From contig CAZYAZ010000001.1 of the NCBI GenBank assembly GCA_964646205.1, positions 124,001-188,000 on the forward strand: a stretch of DNA of 64,000 bases, read 5' to 3'. The stretch is from UBA8437 sp964646205 (GTDB lineage: Bacteria; Planctomycetota; Planctomycetia; Planctomycetales; Planctomycetaceae). The notes beneath the pieces were generated by a model that was not told where the DNA came from, ran no database searches, and was given only the letters and a program-made list of their open reading frames with translations. Numbering within the stretch: the first letter of the stretch is position 1; every line of letters starts with the position of its first letter. Made by a program: the position numbers and the translations under genes. Positions 26,364-35,413 of this stretch are shown here, in pieces.

Positions 26364-28562
26364 ATGATCCGCAACATCCTTCTCGCCAGCCTGCTACTGG
26401 GCCTTTCGCCCACTGTCACGCTGGCACAGCAAGTCGCAGCCAAACCAATTGGCCGCTTCCTCACCGTCCGGAGTCCCATCGATGACACGGTGATCGGGCG
26501 GGTTCGCAACCTGGCCCAGGATCTCGCGATCCGGAGTGAAAAGGAAAATCGGCCGGCGGTACTCGTCCTGGAACTGACTCCCGGAGTGAGTCCTTTCTAC
26601 CAGGTGCAAGGACTGGCGACCCTGTTGAGTTCGGCACGGCTGGCGCAGGTCCGTACGGTGGCGTGGATCCCCAAGACGGTGACCGGCCCCAACGCGGTCG
26701 TGGCACTGGCCTGTAACGAGATCGTGATGGATCCGGATGCCGGCCTGGGCGACATCAGCCGTGGCGAACCACTCGAGGACGCATCCAAGCAGTTCATACG
26801 AACACTGGTCGAAAAACGACGCAACCCGAAGGTCAATTGGCCGTTGGCCCGCGGTATGCTCGACCGCGACTCCGAGGTGATCCAGGTGACGATCACCTCG
26901 GACAACAACCAGGTCAAGTTGCGAGTGGTCGGTCCCGTGGAATTGGAGTTGCTCCGGAAGAGCATGCCGGCGGCGACGATCGAGACCAAGCGAATCAAGG
27001 ATGCCGGCGACAGCGGCACTTTCTTTGGCGAGCAGGCCCGGGAGATGGATCTGCTGGTCGCCCAGACCGCAAAGGCCCGCTCGGATGTCGCGTCGATCTA
27101 CCGGTTGCCCGCGGCCGCGATGCGCGAGGACACCCAGACAACCGGCACACCCGAGGTGCTGCTGATCAAGATCGAGGGAATGATCGAGCCGTTGATGCAG
27201 AATTTCTTCAGCCAGCAACTGCGACGGGCTCGTGCCGACAAGGTCGACGTCATCATCATCGAAATCGACTCGCCAGGAGGACTGTTGGGGACAGCCGAAA
27301 CAATGGCCGAAGACATCGCGGCACTGGAGGAACACGGCATCCGCACCGTGGCCTGGATTCCGCGAGAGGCGATCAGTGGTGCGGCAATCATCGCCCTGGG
27401 CTGTGACGAAATCTACATGCATCCAGAAGCCCGCATCGGCGACGCCGCACCGATCGAAGCCAGGGACGGGGCCTTTGAACGGGCGCCCGAAAAAGTACTC
27501 AGCTACACGCGGAACCTCCTGAGAACATTGGCTGAGAAAAAGGGACGTCCGACGGCCATCGCCGAGGCAATGGCCGACAAGGATCTGGAAGTTTTCAAGG
27601 TCGTGAATCCCAAGACCGGAGAAACCGAGTTCAAAACCAGGGACGAATTGCACGAGGCCAAGCAGGAATTTGATGACCGCCAGCGGGTCCCCGAGTCGAG
27701 GAAAGACAATCTCCTGACAGTCAACGGCCGACGGGCTCACGAGCTGAGACTCGCCGAGCCACCGGTTTCGGGTCGCGAAGAACTGAAACAACGGCTGGGG
27801 ATTCCGGCCGTGACCGAATTGAAACGGATCCAGAGAACATGGGTCGACAACCTCGCGGCGATTCTCAGCGGAAACGGATCCGCCTTCCTGCTCTTCTTTT
27901 TTGGATCAATCCTGATCTACCTCGAACTGCACACGAGCACCGGACTGTGCGGAATCGGCTCGGCGGTCTGCTTCACCTTGTTCTTCTGGGCCCGCTGGGG
28001 AGGAACCGCCGGTTGGCTCGAGCTGGCCCTGTTCCTGCTGGGACTGGCGTTGATCGCGATCGAGATCTTCCTGGTACCCGGATTTGGCGTCTTCGGAGTT
28101 TCCGGAGGGCTGTTGCTCTTCGTCTCACTCGTGATGGCCTCCGAGACCATGACCGCCTCGTTCAGCGTCGAAGGACTCCAGAAATTCGGAGCTCCGACAG
28201 CCACGCTGATGGGGTCGCTGCTGACAGTGATCGTGGTCGCGGTCGTGATCAGCCATTACCTGCCGCAAATGCCGCTGCTACGCCGGATCGTGCTCGAACC
28301 TCCCGATGCCGGCAACCTCGCCTTCAATCCGAGGCTTGCCGGGCAACCTGACCCGGTGGGATTGTTGGTCGCCGACTCGGAACTCGTCGGCCAGATGGGT
28401 GGAGCAGTCAGCGTCCTGCGACCTTCGGGAAAAGCGAGGATCGGAGACAACCTTGTTGACGTGGTCAGCGACGGTCCGTTTATTAATCCCGGCGCATCGG
28501 TCGAAGTGGTACGGGTTGAGGGCAACCGGGTGTTCGTCCGCGAGGCCGAAGAATCAACCTGA
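26364..28562 (+). CDS. Long NfeD-type membrane protein with tandem ClpP-like domains
   Basis: 732 residues. The start is ATG 26364: CGGAG at 26351-26355 gives good spacing to it, while GTG 26355 would overlap that site. A signal peptide is followed by two ClpP/crotonase-like domains. The second (IIIEIDSPGGLLGTAE; ISGAAIIALGCDEIYMHP) keeps the likely nucleophile Ser338. The first (LVLELTPGVSPFYQVQ; VTGPNAVVALACNEIVM) has Gly/Pro there and should be inactive. Several helices (about 490-640) and a C-terminal OB-fold NfeD domain (VGLLVADSELVGQMGGAVS) complete it. The family acts in membrane protein quality control or stomatin-associated proteolysis. Confidence 0.9.
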   Translation: MIRNILLASLLLGLSPTVTLAQQVAAKPIGRFLTVRSPIDDTVIGRVRNLAQDLAIRSEKENRPAVLVLELTPGVSPFYQVQGLATLLSSARLAQVRTVAWIPKTVTGPNAVVALACNEIVMDPDAGLGDISRGEPLEDASKQFIRTLVEKRRNPKVNWPLARGMLDRDSEVIQVTITSDNNQVKLRVVGPVELELLRKSMPAATIETKRIKDAGDSGTFFGEQAREMDLLVAQTAKARSDVASIYRLPAAAMREDTQTTGTPEVLLIKIEGMIEPLMQNFFSQQLRRARADKVDVIIIEIDSPGGLLGTAETMAEDIAALEEHGIRTVAWIPREAISGAAIIALGCDEIYMHPEARIGDAAPIEARDGAFERAPEKVLSYTRNLLRTLAEKKGRPTAIAEAMADKDLEVFKVVNPKTGETEFKTRDELHEAKQEFDDRQRVPESRKDNLLTVNGRRAHELRLAEPPVSGREELKQRLGIPAVTELKRIQRTWVDNLAAILSGNGSAFLLFFFGSILIYLELHTSTGLCGIGSAVCFTLFFWARWGGTAGWLELALFLLGLALIAIEIFLVPGFGVFGVSGGLLLFVSLVMASETMTASFSVEGLQKFGAPTATLMGSLLTVIVVAVVISHYLPQMPLLRRIVLEPPDAGNLAFNPRLAGQPDPVGLLVADSELVGQMGGAVSVLRPSGKARIGDNLVDVVSDGPFINPGASVEVVRVEGNRVFVREAEEST

Positions 28563-28593
28563 TCGACAACGTCTCCGACGAGCCCCGGTGCCG

Positions 28594-28621
28594 TTGCAAC
28601 TTCATGCGGTACTGCTAGAGT
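28594..28621 (+). promoter_or_regulatory. Candidate extended -10 promoter for rpsO-pnp
   Basis: TTGCAA (28594-28599), 16 bases and TAGAGT (28616-28621), with TG one base before the -10 box (extended -10). It lies about 100 bases before rpsO, in the only non-coding stretch upstream. Confidence 0.42.
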
Positions 28622-28650
28622 AGGCTCTCTGGAAGGATCCGGTCCCCCGA

Positions 28651-28672
28651 TCTCAGTTTTTGAGACGGAGGA
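28651..28672 (+). promoter_or_regulatory. Leader hairpin before rpsO
   Basis: TCTCA (28651-28655), loop GTTTT, TGAGA (28661-28665), followed directly by a strong ribosome-binding sequence GGAGGA (28667-28672). S15 represses its own translation in several bacteria by binding leader structures; a similar role here is inference. Confidence 0.35.
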
Positions 28673-28687
28673 ATGGGGAGGAGTCCC

Positions 28688-28780
28688 ATGGACTGGAGAC
28701 ACTCGTTTCGATTGTGGTATGTGCATGTCGATTACCCGGGAACGCAAGACCGAACTGATCCAGGAATTCCGTCGCGATGA
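28688..28780 (+). CDS. Possible 30-residue leader ORF overlapping rpsO
   Basis: ATG 28688 follows a strong GGAGG (28677-28681) and reads 30 codons (MDWRHSFRLWYVHV...) to TGA 28780 in a different frame from rpsO, overlapping its first 56 bases. The rpsO start has no ribosome-binding sequence of its own. The short ORF may couple or regulate S15 translation, or may be chance. No homology is recognised. Confidence 0.3.
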   Translation: MDWRHSFRLWYVHVDYPGTQDRTDPGIPSR

Positions 28781-28994
28781 GACGGATACAGGGTCGGCCG
28801 AATTGCAGATCGCGGTGCTGACCGAGCGGATCAAGAACCTGACCGAGCACCTCAGGGTGCACGAGAAGGATCATGGCAGCCGACGTGGGCTGCTGGCGCT
28901 GGTCAGTCGTCGCCGGAGACTGCTGGACTACCTCGATCGGACGGACAATCAGAAGTACCGCTCGCTGATCGAACAATTGAGTATTCGAAAATAG
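28725..28994 (+). CDS. rpsO: Ribosomal protein S15
   Basis: 89 residues, normal length. It binds 16S rRNA early in 30S assembly. TGSAELQIAVLTERI, HLRVHEKDHGSRRGLL and RRLLDYL are the family signatures. I chose ATG 28725 (MSITRERK) over ATG 28719 because family members start this way. No ribosome-binding sequence lies at the usual distance; the good one is 44 bases upstream. It lies 99 bases before pnp, the classical rpsO-pnp arrangement. Confidence 0.96.
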   Translation: MSITRERKTELIQEFRRDETDTGSAELQIAVLTERIKNLTEHLRVHEKDHGSRRGLLALVSRRRRLLDYLDRTDNQKYRSLIEQLSIRK

Positions 28995-29034
28995 TGTCGT
29001 TGGTTCGGACGTGTGGACCATCGGCCCGATCAGC

Positions 29035-29053
29035 TTTCGGGATGCTCCCGGAA
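29035..29053 (+). promoter_or_regulatory. Hairpin in the rpsO-pnp intergenic leader
   Basis: TTTCGGGA (29035-29042), loop TGC, TCCCGGAA (29046-29053): eight pairs with one G-T wobble. It lies 40 bases before the pnp start. In enterobacteria PNPase represses itself through a hairpin in its leader after RNase III cleavage; a like role is possible. No T-run follows. Confidence 0.38.
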
Positions 29054-29093
29054 CCGCGGGTACAAACCTGTACAGTTGGTAGGGAATCAGGAC

Positions 29094-31286
29094 GTGAAGA
29101 AGGTTGTTTCGTGTGAGATTGGTGGACAGACGCTGAGCCTGGAAACAGGAGAACTGGCCAAGCAGGCCAGTGGCGCCGTCCTGGTACGTTATGCAGACAC
29201 TGTCGTGTTCGTCGCCTCACAGGACGGACCCCCACGACGTGGCATTGACTTTTTCCCGTTGACGGTCGATTACCGTGAACGCTTCGCATCCGCGGGCAAG
29301 TTTCCCGGCGGATTTCTGAAGCGGGAAGGTCGGCCCACGACCAGGGAGATCCTCACCGCGCGGCTGACCGATCGCCCGATTCGTCCCATGTTCCCCAAGG
29401 GGTACAAGGACGAGATCCAGGTCATGGCCAACGTGCTCGCGGTCGATCCCGAACACGACCCCGACGTCCACGCCATCATCGGTGCCAGTGCCGCACTGAT
29501 GATTTCGGAATCCATTCCCTTCCAGGGACCGCTGGCGGCCGTCCGGGTCGGCAAGGTCGATGACCAACTGGTCATCTTCCCCACGCTCGAACAAACCGCC
29601 GAAGGCAGTCTCGACCTGATCGTTGCCGGCAACCTCGAGAGTGTGTTGATGATCGAGGGCTTTGCCAAGCAAATGCCCGAGGACGAGATGCTCGAGGCCA
29701 TCCTCTTTGCCCAGAAGCACATCGTCTCGATCTGCGAACTGCAGAACCAGTTGGTCGCCGAACTGGGCGTCCAGAAGGCCGAGTACGAGGGTGTGGGTGA
29801 GAACCCGCTTTTGAGCGTACTGCAAAGCGAGGGCTTCGACCGACTGAAGTCCGCGATGCAAAGCAACGTGAAAGCCGAACGGCACGAACAGACCAAGGCC
29901 CTGAAGGAAGAACTGCTCGAGAAGCACTTCCCCGAGGATGCCGAGGAAACCGCCGATGGGGCCACCCGCGGTGACTTCAAGGAAGCCTTCCACGATCTCG
30001 AACAACTCGTGGTCCGCGACCTGATCCTCAACGACAAGACACGGCTGGACGGCCGTGGCATGGGAGACCTGCGGGACATCAACTGCACGGTCGACCTGTT
30101 GCCCCGCGTTCACGGTTCCGCGGTCTTCACCCGTGGCGAAACCCAGTCGGTCTGCACGATCACCCTGGGTACCCCCCGCGACACCCAACGGGTCGACGGT
30201 CCGGTCGAGGAATACGAAAAACGGTTCATGCTCGACTACAACTTCCCGCCCTACTCGGTCGGTGAGTGTCGAATGATCCGCGGCCCCGGACGCCGGGAAA
30301 TCGGACACGGAGCCTTGGCCGAGCGGAGCGTGGCGTCAATCCTTCCCGACGCCGAGGCGTTCCCCTACACGATCCGGGCCATCTCGGACATCACCGAGTC
30401 GAACGGATCCAGTTCGATGGCCAGCGTTTGCAGCACGACCCTGGGCCTGATGGCCGCCGGCGTTCCGATCGTGCAACCAGTTGCCGGCATTTCGATCGGT
30501 GTTGTCGCCGAACCCGACGGAACATTCGAGTTGCTGACCGACATTATCGGCGACGAGGATCACTTCGGTGACATGGACTTCAAGATCGCCGGTAGCCAGA
30601 TCGGTATCACCGGGATCCAACTGGACCTGAAGATCAAGGGCATTTCCGAGGAGATCATCACGGCCACCCTGGCCCAGGCCAAGGACGCGCGTTTGAACAT
30701 CCTCCGATCGATGCTGGGCACTCTCGGTCAACCGCGACCCGACATCTCCGAGCATGCACCACGCCTCGAACGGACCCAGATCGATCCCGAGAAGATCGGC
30801 CTGCTGATCGGACCCGGCGGCAAGACCATCCGGGCGATCCAGGAGGAGACCTCGACACAGATCGACATCCAGGAAGACGGCACCGTCACGGTGGCTTCCA
30901 GTGATGGCGTCGCAGCCGAGGCCGCTCTGGCACGGATCGAGGCCTTGACCGAAGACGTCAAGGTCGGCCGGGTCTACAGCGGAACCGTTTCCTCGGTCAA
31001 AGACTTTGGTGTCTTCGTCGAAATCGCACCCGGCAAAGATGGACTCTGTCACATCAGTGAACTCGCCGATGGCTTCGTCAAGTCTGTCGCCGACGTCTGC
31101 AGCGTGGGAGACTCGATGGAGGTCAAGGTGATTGCCGTCGATGACCAGAACCGGGTCAAGCTCTCGCGACGAGCCGTGCTGGCCGAATCCGGGGGCGGCG
31201 ACGACGCGGCCGAAGGTGCCGCCGATGATGGCAGCGACCAGGATGGCGGTGGGGACAGCGACGGAGGCGACGACGGCCAGGAGTAA
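29094..31286 (+). CDS. pnp: Polynucleotide phosphorylase
   Basis: 730 residues from GTG 29094, chosen because VSCEIGGQTLSLETG begins the family N-terminus at once and AGGGA lies upstream; an ATG at 29013 would add 27 unlike residues. Two RNase PH domains, a KH domain (IGLLIGPGGKTIRAIQEE) and an S1 domain (GRVYSGTVSSVKDFGVFVE) are in normal order. FTRGETQS and the GDEDHFGDMDFKIAG metal and phosphate site are intact. It degrades RNA 3' to 5' with phosphate. The C-terminal tail is unusually acidic, almost only Gly, Asp, Ala and Glu, and is variable in the family. Confidence 0.97.
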   Translation: MKKVVSCEIGGQTLSLETGELAKQASGAVLVRYADTVVFVASQDGPPRRGIDFFPLTVDYRERFASAGKFPGGFLKREGRPTTREILTARLTDRPIRPMFPKGYKDEIQVMANVLAVDPEHDPDVHAIIGASAALMISESIPFQGPLAAVRVGKVDDQLVIFPTLEQTAEGSLDLIVAGNLESVLMIEGFAKQMPEDEMLEAILFAQKHIVSICELQNQLVAELGVQKAEYEGVGENPLLSVLQSEGFDRLKSAMQSNVKAERHEQTKALKEELLEKHFPEDAEETADGATRGDFKEAFHDLEQLVVRDLILNDKTRLDGRGMGDLRDINCTVDLLPRVHGSAVFTRGETQSVCTITLGTPRDTQRVDGPVEEYEKRFMLDYNFPPYSVGECRMIRGPGRREIGHGALAERSVASILPDAEAFPYTIRAISDITESNGSSSMASVCSTTLGLMAAGVPIVQPVAGISIGVVAEPDGTFELLTDIIGDEDHFGDMDFKIAGSQIGITGIQLDLKIKGISEEIITATLAQAKDARLNILRSMLGTLGQPRPDISEHAPRLERTQIDPEKIGLLIGPGGKTIRAIQEETSTQIDIQEDGTVTVASSDGVAAEAALARIEALTEDVKVGRVYSGTVSSVKDFGVFVEIAPGKDGLCHISELADGFVKSVADVCSVGDSMEVKVIAVDDQNRVKLSRRAVLAESGGGDDAAEGAADDGSDQDGGGDSDGGDDGQE

Positions 31287-31318
31287 CCGCGATCGACTCG
31301 CAGGAACGCCAAGACCTG

Positions 31319-32020
31319 TTGTCTCGGTACGCCGAGCGGTACGCTGAGATTGCCAGCCTGGCTGGTGGCCTGGCTCATGAGATCCGTAATCCTCTTTCGA
31401 CCATCTCGATGAATCTCGACCTGTTGGTCGAGGACCTGGTCGACTCCGAGGAGGCTCGCGACCGCAGAATGCTCGACAAGTTGCACACCGTCCAATCGGA
31501 GTGCCACCATCTCGAGGAAATTCTCGACGCGTTCCTGCAGTTCGCCCGCGTGGGCTCGCTCGAACTGCTCCCCGTCAACCTCAACAATCTCGTCACCTCC
31601 TTCCTCGACTTCTACCGGCCGCAGGCCGATGAGGCCGGGATCGACATCAGCCCACACCTCGAACCGGGACTCCCCAACGTCGGGGGTGACGACGCGGTTC
31701 TCAGGCAGATGCTGATGAACCTCTGTCGCAACGCAGCCGAGGCCATGCCCGAGGGGGGACGACTGGAAATCCAGACGGCCGTCGACAACGACCACGTGGC
31801 CCTGGTCGTGATCGACAACGGACATGGCATCGATTCTGCTGCCCGCGAACGGATGTTTGAGACGTTTTTCTCGACCCGTCCCTCCGGCAGTGGCCTCGGA
31901 CTGCCCACCGTCCGTAAAATTGCCCAAGCACACCACGGGACCATCACCTGCGAAAGCGAACCGGGGCAGGGGACGAAATTCACCATCCGGTTGCCGATCG
32001 ACACGCCAGCAGATTCATGA
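31319..32020 (+). CDS. Histidine kinase core without sensor domain
   Basis: 233 residues from TTG 31319, 32 bases after pnp. The phospho-acceptor motif GGLAHEIRNPLS comes near residue 20, so there is no room for a membrane or PAS sensor. The ATPase part is complete: NLCRNAAEAM (N box), VIDNGHGID (G1), FFSTRPSGSGLGL (F and G2). The frame is open a little further upstream without a better start. It shares ATGA (32017) with the NtrC-type regulator, its obvious partner. It probably receives its signal through another protein in the cytoplasm. Confidence 0.9.
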   Translation: MSRYAERYAEIASLAGGLAHEIRNPLSTISMNLDLLVEDLVDSEEARDRRMLDKLHTVQSECHHLEEILDAFLQFARVGSLELLPVNLNNLVTSFLDFYRPQADEAGIDISPHLEPGLPNVGGDDAVLRQMLMNLCRNAAEAMPEGGRLEIQTAVDNDHVALVVIDNGHGIDSAARERMFETFFSTRPSGSGLGLPTVRKIAQAHHGTITCESEPGQGTKFTIRLPIDTPADS

Positions 32021-33444
32021 ACGATCCAAACCGAACCCCTCCTGTTGACGACAACCTGGACTCCACCGGTCCACCGATCCGCGTGCTGGTCGTCGACGAC
32101 GATGAGCCTCACGCCCAGGCGGTCGCCGAGAGTCTGGAACGGGTCGGTTACGAGTGCATCACGGAAGTCTCCGGCGAGGATGGGGCGACCCGGATCGAGA
32201 GCGACAACTTTGACGTGGTCGTCACCGACCTGATGATGGGTGACCTGGACGGGCTGGCACTGCTCCAAAAGACCAAGGAGGAACTGCCCAACGCCGAGGT
32301 GATCCTGCTAACCGGACACGCCTCGGTCCAATCCGCCCTGGCCGCCGGACAGGCCGGGGCGTCGATGTACCTCACCAAACCGCTGGACATCAACGAGCTG
32401 CGAGCCGCGGTCAAAAAGGCCTCGACACGACTCCAACTCTTGCGTCGCAACGCCGAACTCGCGCGCCGTCTCGATGAACGGTTTGGGTTCGAGGGAGTCA
32501 TTGGCAATAGCCCCGCAATGAACCGGGTGCTTGATCAACTCAAGCACGTCGCACCCACCAGCAGCACGGTCCTGATCGAAGGCGAAAGTGGTACCGGCAA
32601 GGAACTGGTCGCCCGGGCGTTGCACCAGAACAGCGACCGAAAGTCCAAACCCTTCGTGCCACTGAATATCTCGGCGTTGCCCGAGAGCATTCTCGAGAGC
32701 GAACTGTTCGGGCACGAGGCGGGTGCGTTCACCGGGGCGGTCGGACGGCGGATCGGAAAATTTGAATTCGCCAACGGCGGCACCCTGTTTCTCGACGAGG
32801 TCGGCGAAATGCCCACCGAGACACAGATCAAGCTGCTGAGAGTCCTCGAGGACCGCAAGGTGGCCCGGATCGGCGCCAACGAAGAAAACGAAGTCAACGT
32901 GCGAATGGTTGCCGCCACAAACGCCGACCTGGAAAACGCCGTCCGCGAGGGGCGTTTCCGAGAAGACCTCTACTACCGTATCGCCGTGGTCACCATCGAC
33001 CTGCCACCGCTCCGGGAACGCCGCGCCGACGTTCCACTGCTGATCGACCACTTCCGCAAGGAACTCTCCGAGACACACGGACGGGATGTGCCAGACGTTT
33101 CGCGGACCGCACGACAGGCTCTCATTGCCCATGACTGGCCCGGCAACATCCGCCAACTCCGCAACACCATCGAACGTATGCTCGTGCTCGATTCCGACGG
33201 ATTGCTCGACGTCGATGATCTGCCTGATGACATCGTTCCCACGGCCGATGGAGACGGAGAATCGGGACGGAGTTTCAGTGGGGCCGACGGCCTGGTCGGA
33301 CGACCACTGGCTGACGTGGAACGCTTTTATATCGACCAGGCACTCGAACTGGTCGACGGAAAACGCGAGGACGCCGCGGCACTGCTTGGTATTGGCGAAC
33401 GAACGCTTTACCGTAAAATCAAGGAGTACGGGCTGAATCAGTGA
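32017..33444 (+). CDS. NtrC-family response regulator, sigma-54 activator
   Basis: 475 residues. The receiver domain has acceptor Asp71 (VVVTDLMMGD) and the conserved Lys (MYLTKPLD). The AAA+ domain has Walker A GESGTGKELVARALH, the sigma-54 contact GAFTGA (about residue 236) and Walker B GTLFLDEVGEM. A Fis-type helix-turn-helix ends the protein (GKREDAAALLGIGERTLYRK). All key residues are present, so it should open sigma-54 promoters when phosphorylated by the adjacent kinase. Its targets are unknown; no clear -24/-12 promoter was seen nearby. Confidence 0.95.
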   Translation: MNDPNRTPPVDDNLDSTGPPIRVLVVDDDEPHAQAVAESLERVGYECITEVSGEDGATRIESDNFDVVVTDLMMGDLDGLALLQKTKEELPNAEVILLTGHASVQSALAAGQAGASMYLTKPLDINELRAAVKKASTRLQLLRRNAELARRLDERFGFEGVIGNSPAMNRVLDQLKHVAPTSSTVLIEGESGTGKELVARALHQNSDRKSKPFVPLNISALPESILESELFGHEAGAFTGAVGRRIGKFEFANGGTLFLDEVGEMPTETQIKLLRVLEDRKVARIGANEENEVNVRMVAATNADLENAVREGRFREDLYYRIAVVTIDLPPLRERRADVPLLIDHFRKELSETHGRDVPDVSRTARQALIAHDWPGNIRQLRNTIERMLVLDSDGLLDVDDLPDDIVPTADGDGESGRSFSGADGLVGRPLADVERFYIDQALELVDGKREDAAALLGIGERTLYRKIKEYGLNQ

Positions 33445-33521
33445 TTCTTCGCGGAACCCGTCTCCCATTACCGGTGTTTACTCTGGGCAAACTCGTCCAC
33501 GGGCCTTGGAAGAAACAATCC

Positions 33522-35354
33522 ATGTCCACATTTCGCCTGTTGGTGCTCATCACCTCGATCAGCATCCTGGCTGGTTCGGCCATCGCGGCCGACCTGCCCC
33601 CCGCCTCCACGGTGTCATCCGAAATCGATCGGTTGATCGATGCGGAGATCACCGCCTCTGGAGGAAAACCGGCACCACAAACCTCCGACAACGATTTTCT
33701 CCGACGTGTCACCCTCGACCTGGCAGACCGCCTGCCCTCTCCGGCCGACACCACCTTGTTCGAGTTGAACCCCGATTCCCACAAGCGGTCACTGCTGATC
33801 ACCGAACTCCTGGGCTCGTCAAACTTCTCCGCCGCGCAATCCCGCTACTGGCGAGATGTCATTTTTTCACGAGCCACGGACACCCGAAGCCGGCTGATGG
33901 TCTCGTCGTTTCAAACCTGGATGACCGAGCAGTTCGAACAGCGTCGCGGCTGGGACGAGATTGTCGAGAGCATGCTGACAGCCAAGGGAGACGTCCGCGA
34001 GAACGGGGCCACCGCCCTGCTGTTCGCCCAGGGTGGCGAGGCCGCCGAACTGGCAGCCGAGACGTCACGGATCTTCCTGGGGATCCAGATCCAGTGTGCC
34101 AATTGCCACGACCACCCGACGGATCGATGGAAGCGAATCCAGTTTCACCAGTTGGCGGCATTCTTCCCCCGCGTCCGAGTCCGCCCGGTCCGAGACTCAA
34201 CACCGAGAACATTCGAGGTGGTTTCCCTCGACAGAAGTCCCCGGGCCAACCGACGCCCCTCCTCATCATCCCGTTTCATCGGCGCGATTTACCAGAAATA
34301 CGATCGGAACCGTGACGGGAAACTGGTCGCCGCCGAGGTGTCCAACTCGCGACTGGCCCAGAATTTCAAACGGATGCTCGAACGCGGCGACACCAACAAG
34401 GATGGGGGTCTCAGCCTGGCCGAATTCAAGAAGATTCCGCCACCGGGGAATGCCAACCGACGGACCGACACCGAGCATTTCATGCCCAATCTCGACGAAC
34501 CCAACAACCGGGGCGATGCCATCCGGCCGGTATTTTTCGCCACCGGTGGCCGCGCCTCCGAGGGACTCGAGGACACCAAGCGACGCCAGTTGCTGGCCAA
34601 TCACGTCACATCCAAGAGCAACCCCTGGTTCACTCGCGCCTATGTCAATCGCACCTGGTCGGTGCTCCTGGGTCAGGGTTTCTCCATGCCGATTGACGAC
34701 ATGGGTCCGGAACGCGAGGTCACTCATCCGCAGGTCTTCGAAAGACTCTGCAAAGACTTCGCCGAGAGCAATTACGACACGCGACGACTCTTCGAGGTGA
34801 TCACCGGCACCCAGGCCTACCAGCGACAGATCCGCTATCGCGACGCGAACGACTCCACGCCACCATTTGCCGCGGCCGAGCCCAGTCGCCTCCGTGCCGA
34901 CCAGATCTACAACTCGCTGGTCGGAATCCTCGGTGGAGCGACCGTCAGCGGTGGACGCAGAACGCTGCGAGGCGGCCAGTCTCAGAGCATGATGTCCCGC
35001 CGCCGTTCGTCCGGGCGGACACTGTTCCTGACACTGTTCGGCTTTGACCCCTCGACTCCCCAGGAAGACATCACCGGCAATGTTCCCCAGGCCCTGTTCC
35101 TGATGAATTCGCCGATGATCCACACCATGGTCCGGTCCCGCGGAAACACCCGCCTGGCTCGTATCCTCCAGAAACACTCCAAAAACGACGAGGCCGTCGC
35201 CGAGGTCTACCTGTTGGTGCTCTCGCGAGAACCCTCGACCTCCGAACTGGCCATCTGCCGCGACTATCTCGCCAAGGTGGGCGACCGTGGAGAAGCATTC
35301 GAGGACCTGATGTGGAGCTTGATCAATTCGAGCGAGTTCCTCTCGCGAAGATAA
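33522..35354 (+). CDS. DUF1549/DUF1553 protein with EF-hand insertion
   Basis: 610 residues. The start at ATG 33522 gives a signal peptide (LLVLITSISILAGSAIAA). DUF1549 (PSCyt2) comes first and holds CANCHDHPTDRW (about residue 192), a haem-c-type CxxCH. DUF1553 (PSD1) forms the second half (TSKSNPWFTRAYVNRTW onward). Between them are two EF-hand loops, DRNRDGKLVAAE (about 261) and DTNKDGGLSLAE, which should bind calcium. The pair with a DUF1501 gene directly downstream is hallmark planctomycete; their function is not established, though roles in polysaccharide use have been suggested. It is likely periplasmic. Confidence 0.9.
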   Translation: MSTFRLLVLITSISILAGSAIAADLPPASTVSSEIDRLIDAEITASGGKPAPQTSDNDFLRRVTLDLADRLPSPADTTLFELNPDSHKRSLLITELLGSSNFSAAQSRYWRDVIFSRATDTRSRLMVSSFQTWMTEQFEQRRGWDEIVESMLTAKGDVRENGATALLFAQGGEAAELAAETSRIFLGIQIQCANCHDHPTDRWKRIQFHQLAAFFPRVRVRPVRDSTPRTFEVVSLDRSPRANRRPSSSSRFIGAIYQKYDRNRDGKLVAAEVSNSRLAQNFKRMLERGDTNKDGGLSLAEFKKIPPPGNANRRTDTEHFMPNLDEPNNRGDAIRPVFFATGGRASEGLEDTKRRQLLANHVTSKSNPWFTRAYVNRTWSVLLGQGFSMPIDDMGPEREVTHPQVFERLCKDFAESNYDTRRLFEVITGTQAYQRQIRYRDANDSTPPFAAAEPSRLRADQIYNSLVGILGGATVSGGRRTLRGGQSQSMMSRRRSSGRTLFLTLFGFDPSTPQEDITGNVPQALFLMNSPMIHTMVRSRGNTRLARILQKHSKNDEAVAEVYLLVLSREPSTSELAICRDYLAKVGDRGEAFEDLMWSLINSSEFLSRR

Positions 35355-35413
35355 CCACACGCAAACGACGTCCCCCGACACAACTTCCTGCGGGCCGCAG
35401 GAGCCAGGTTTCC

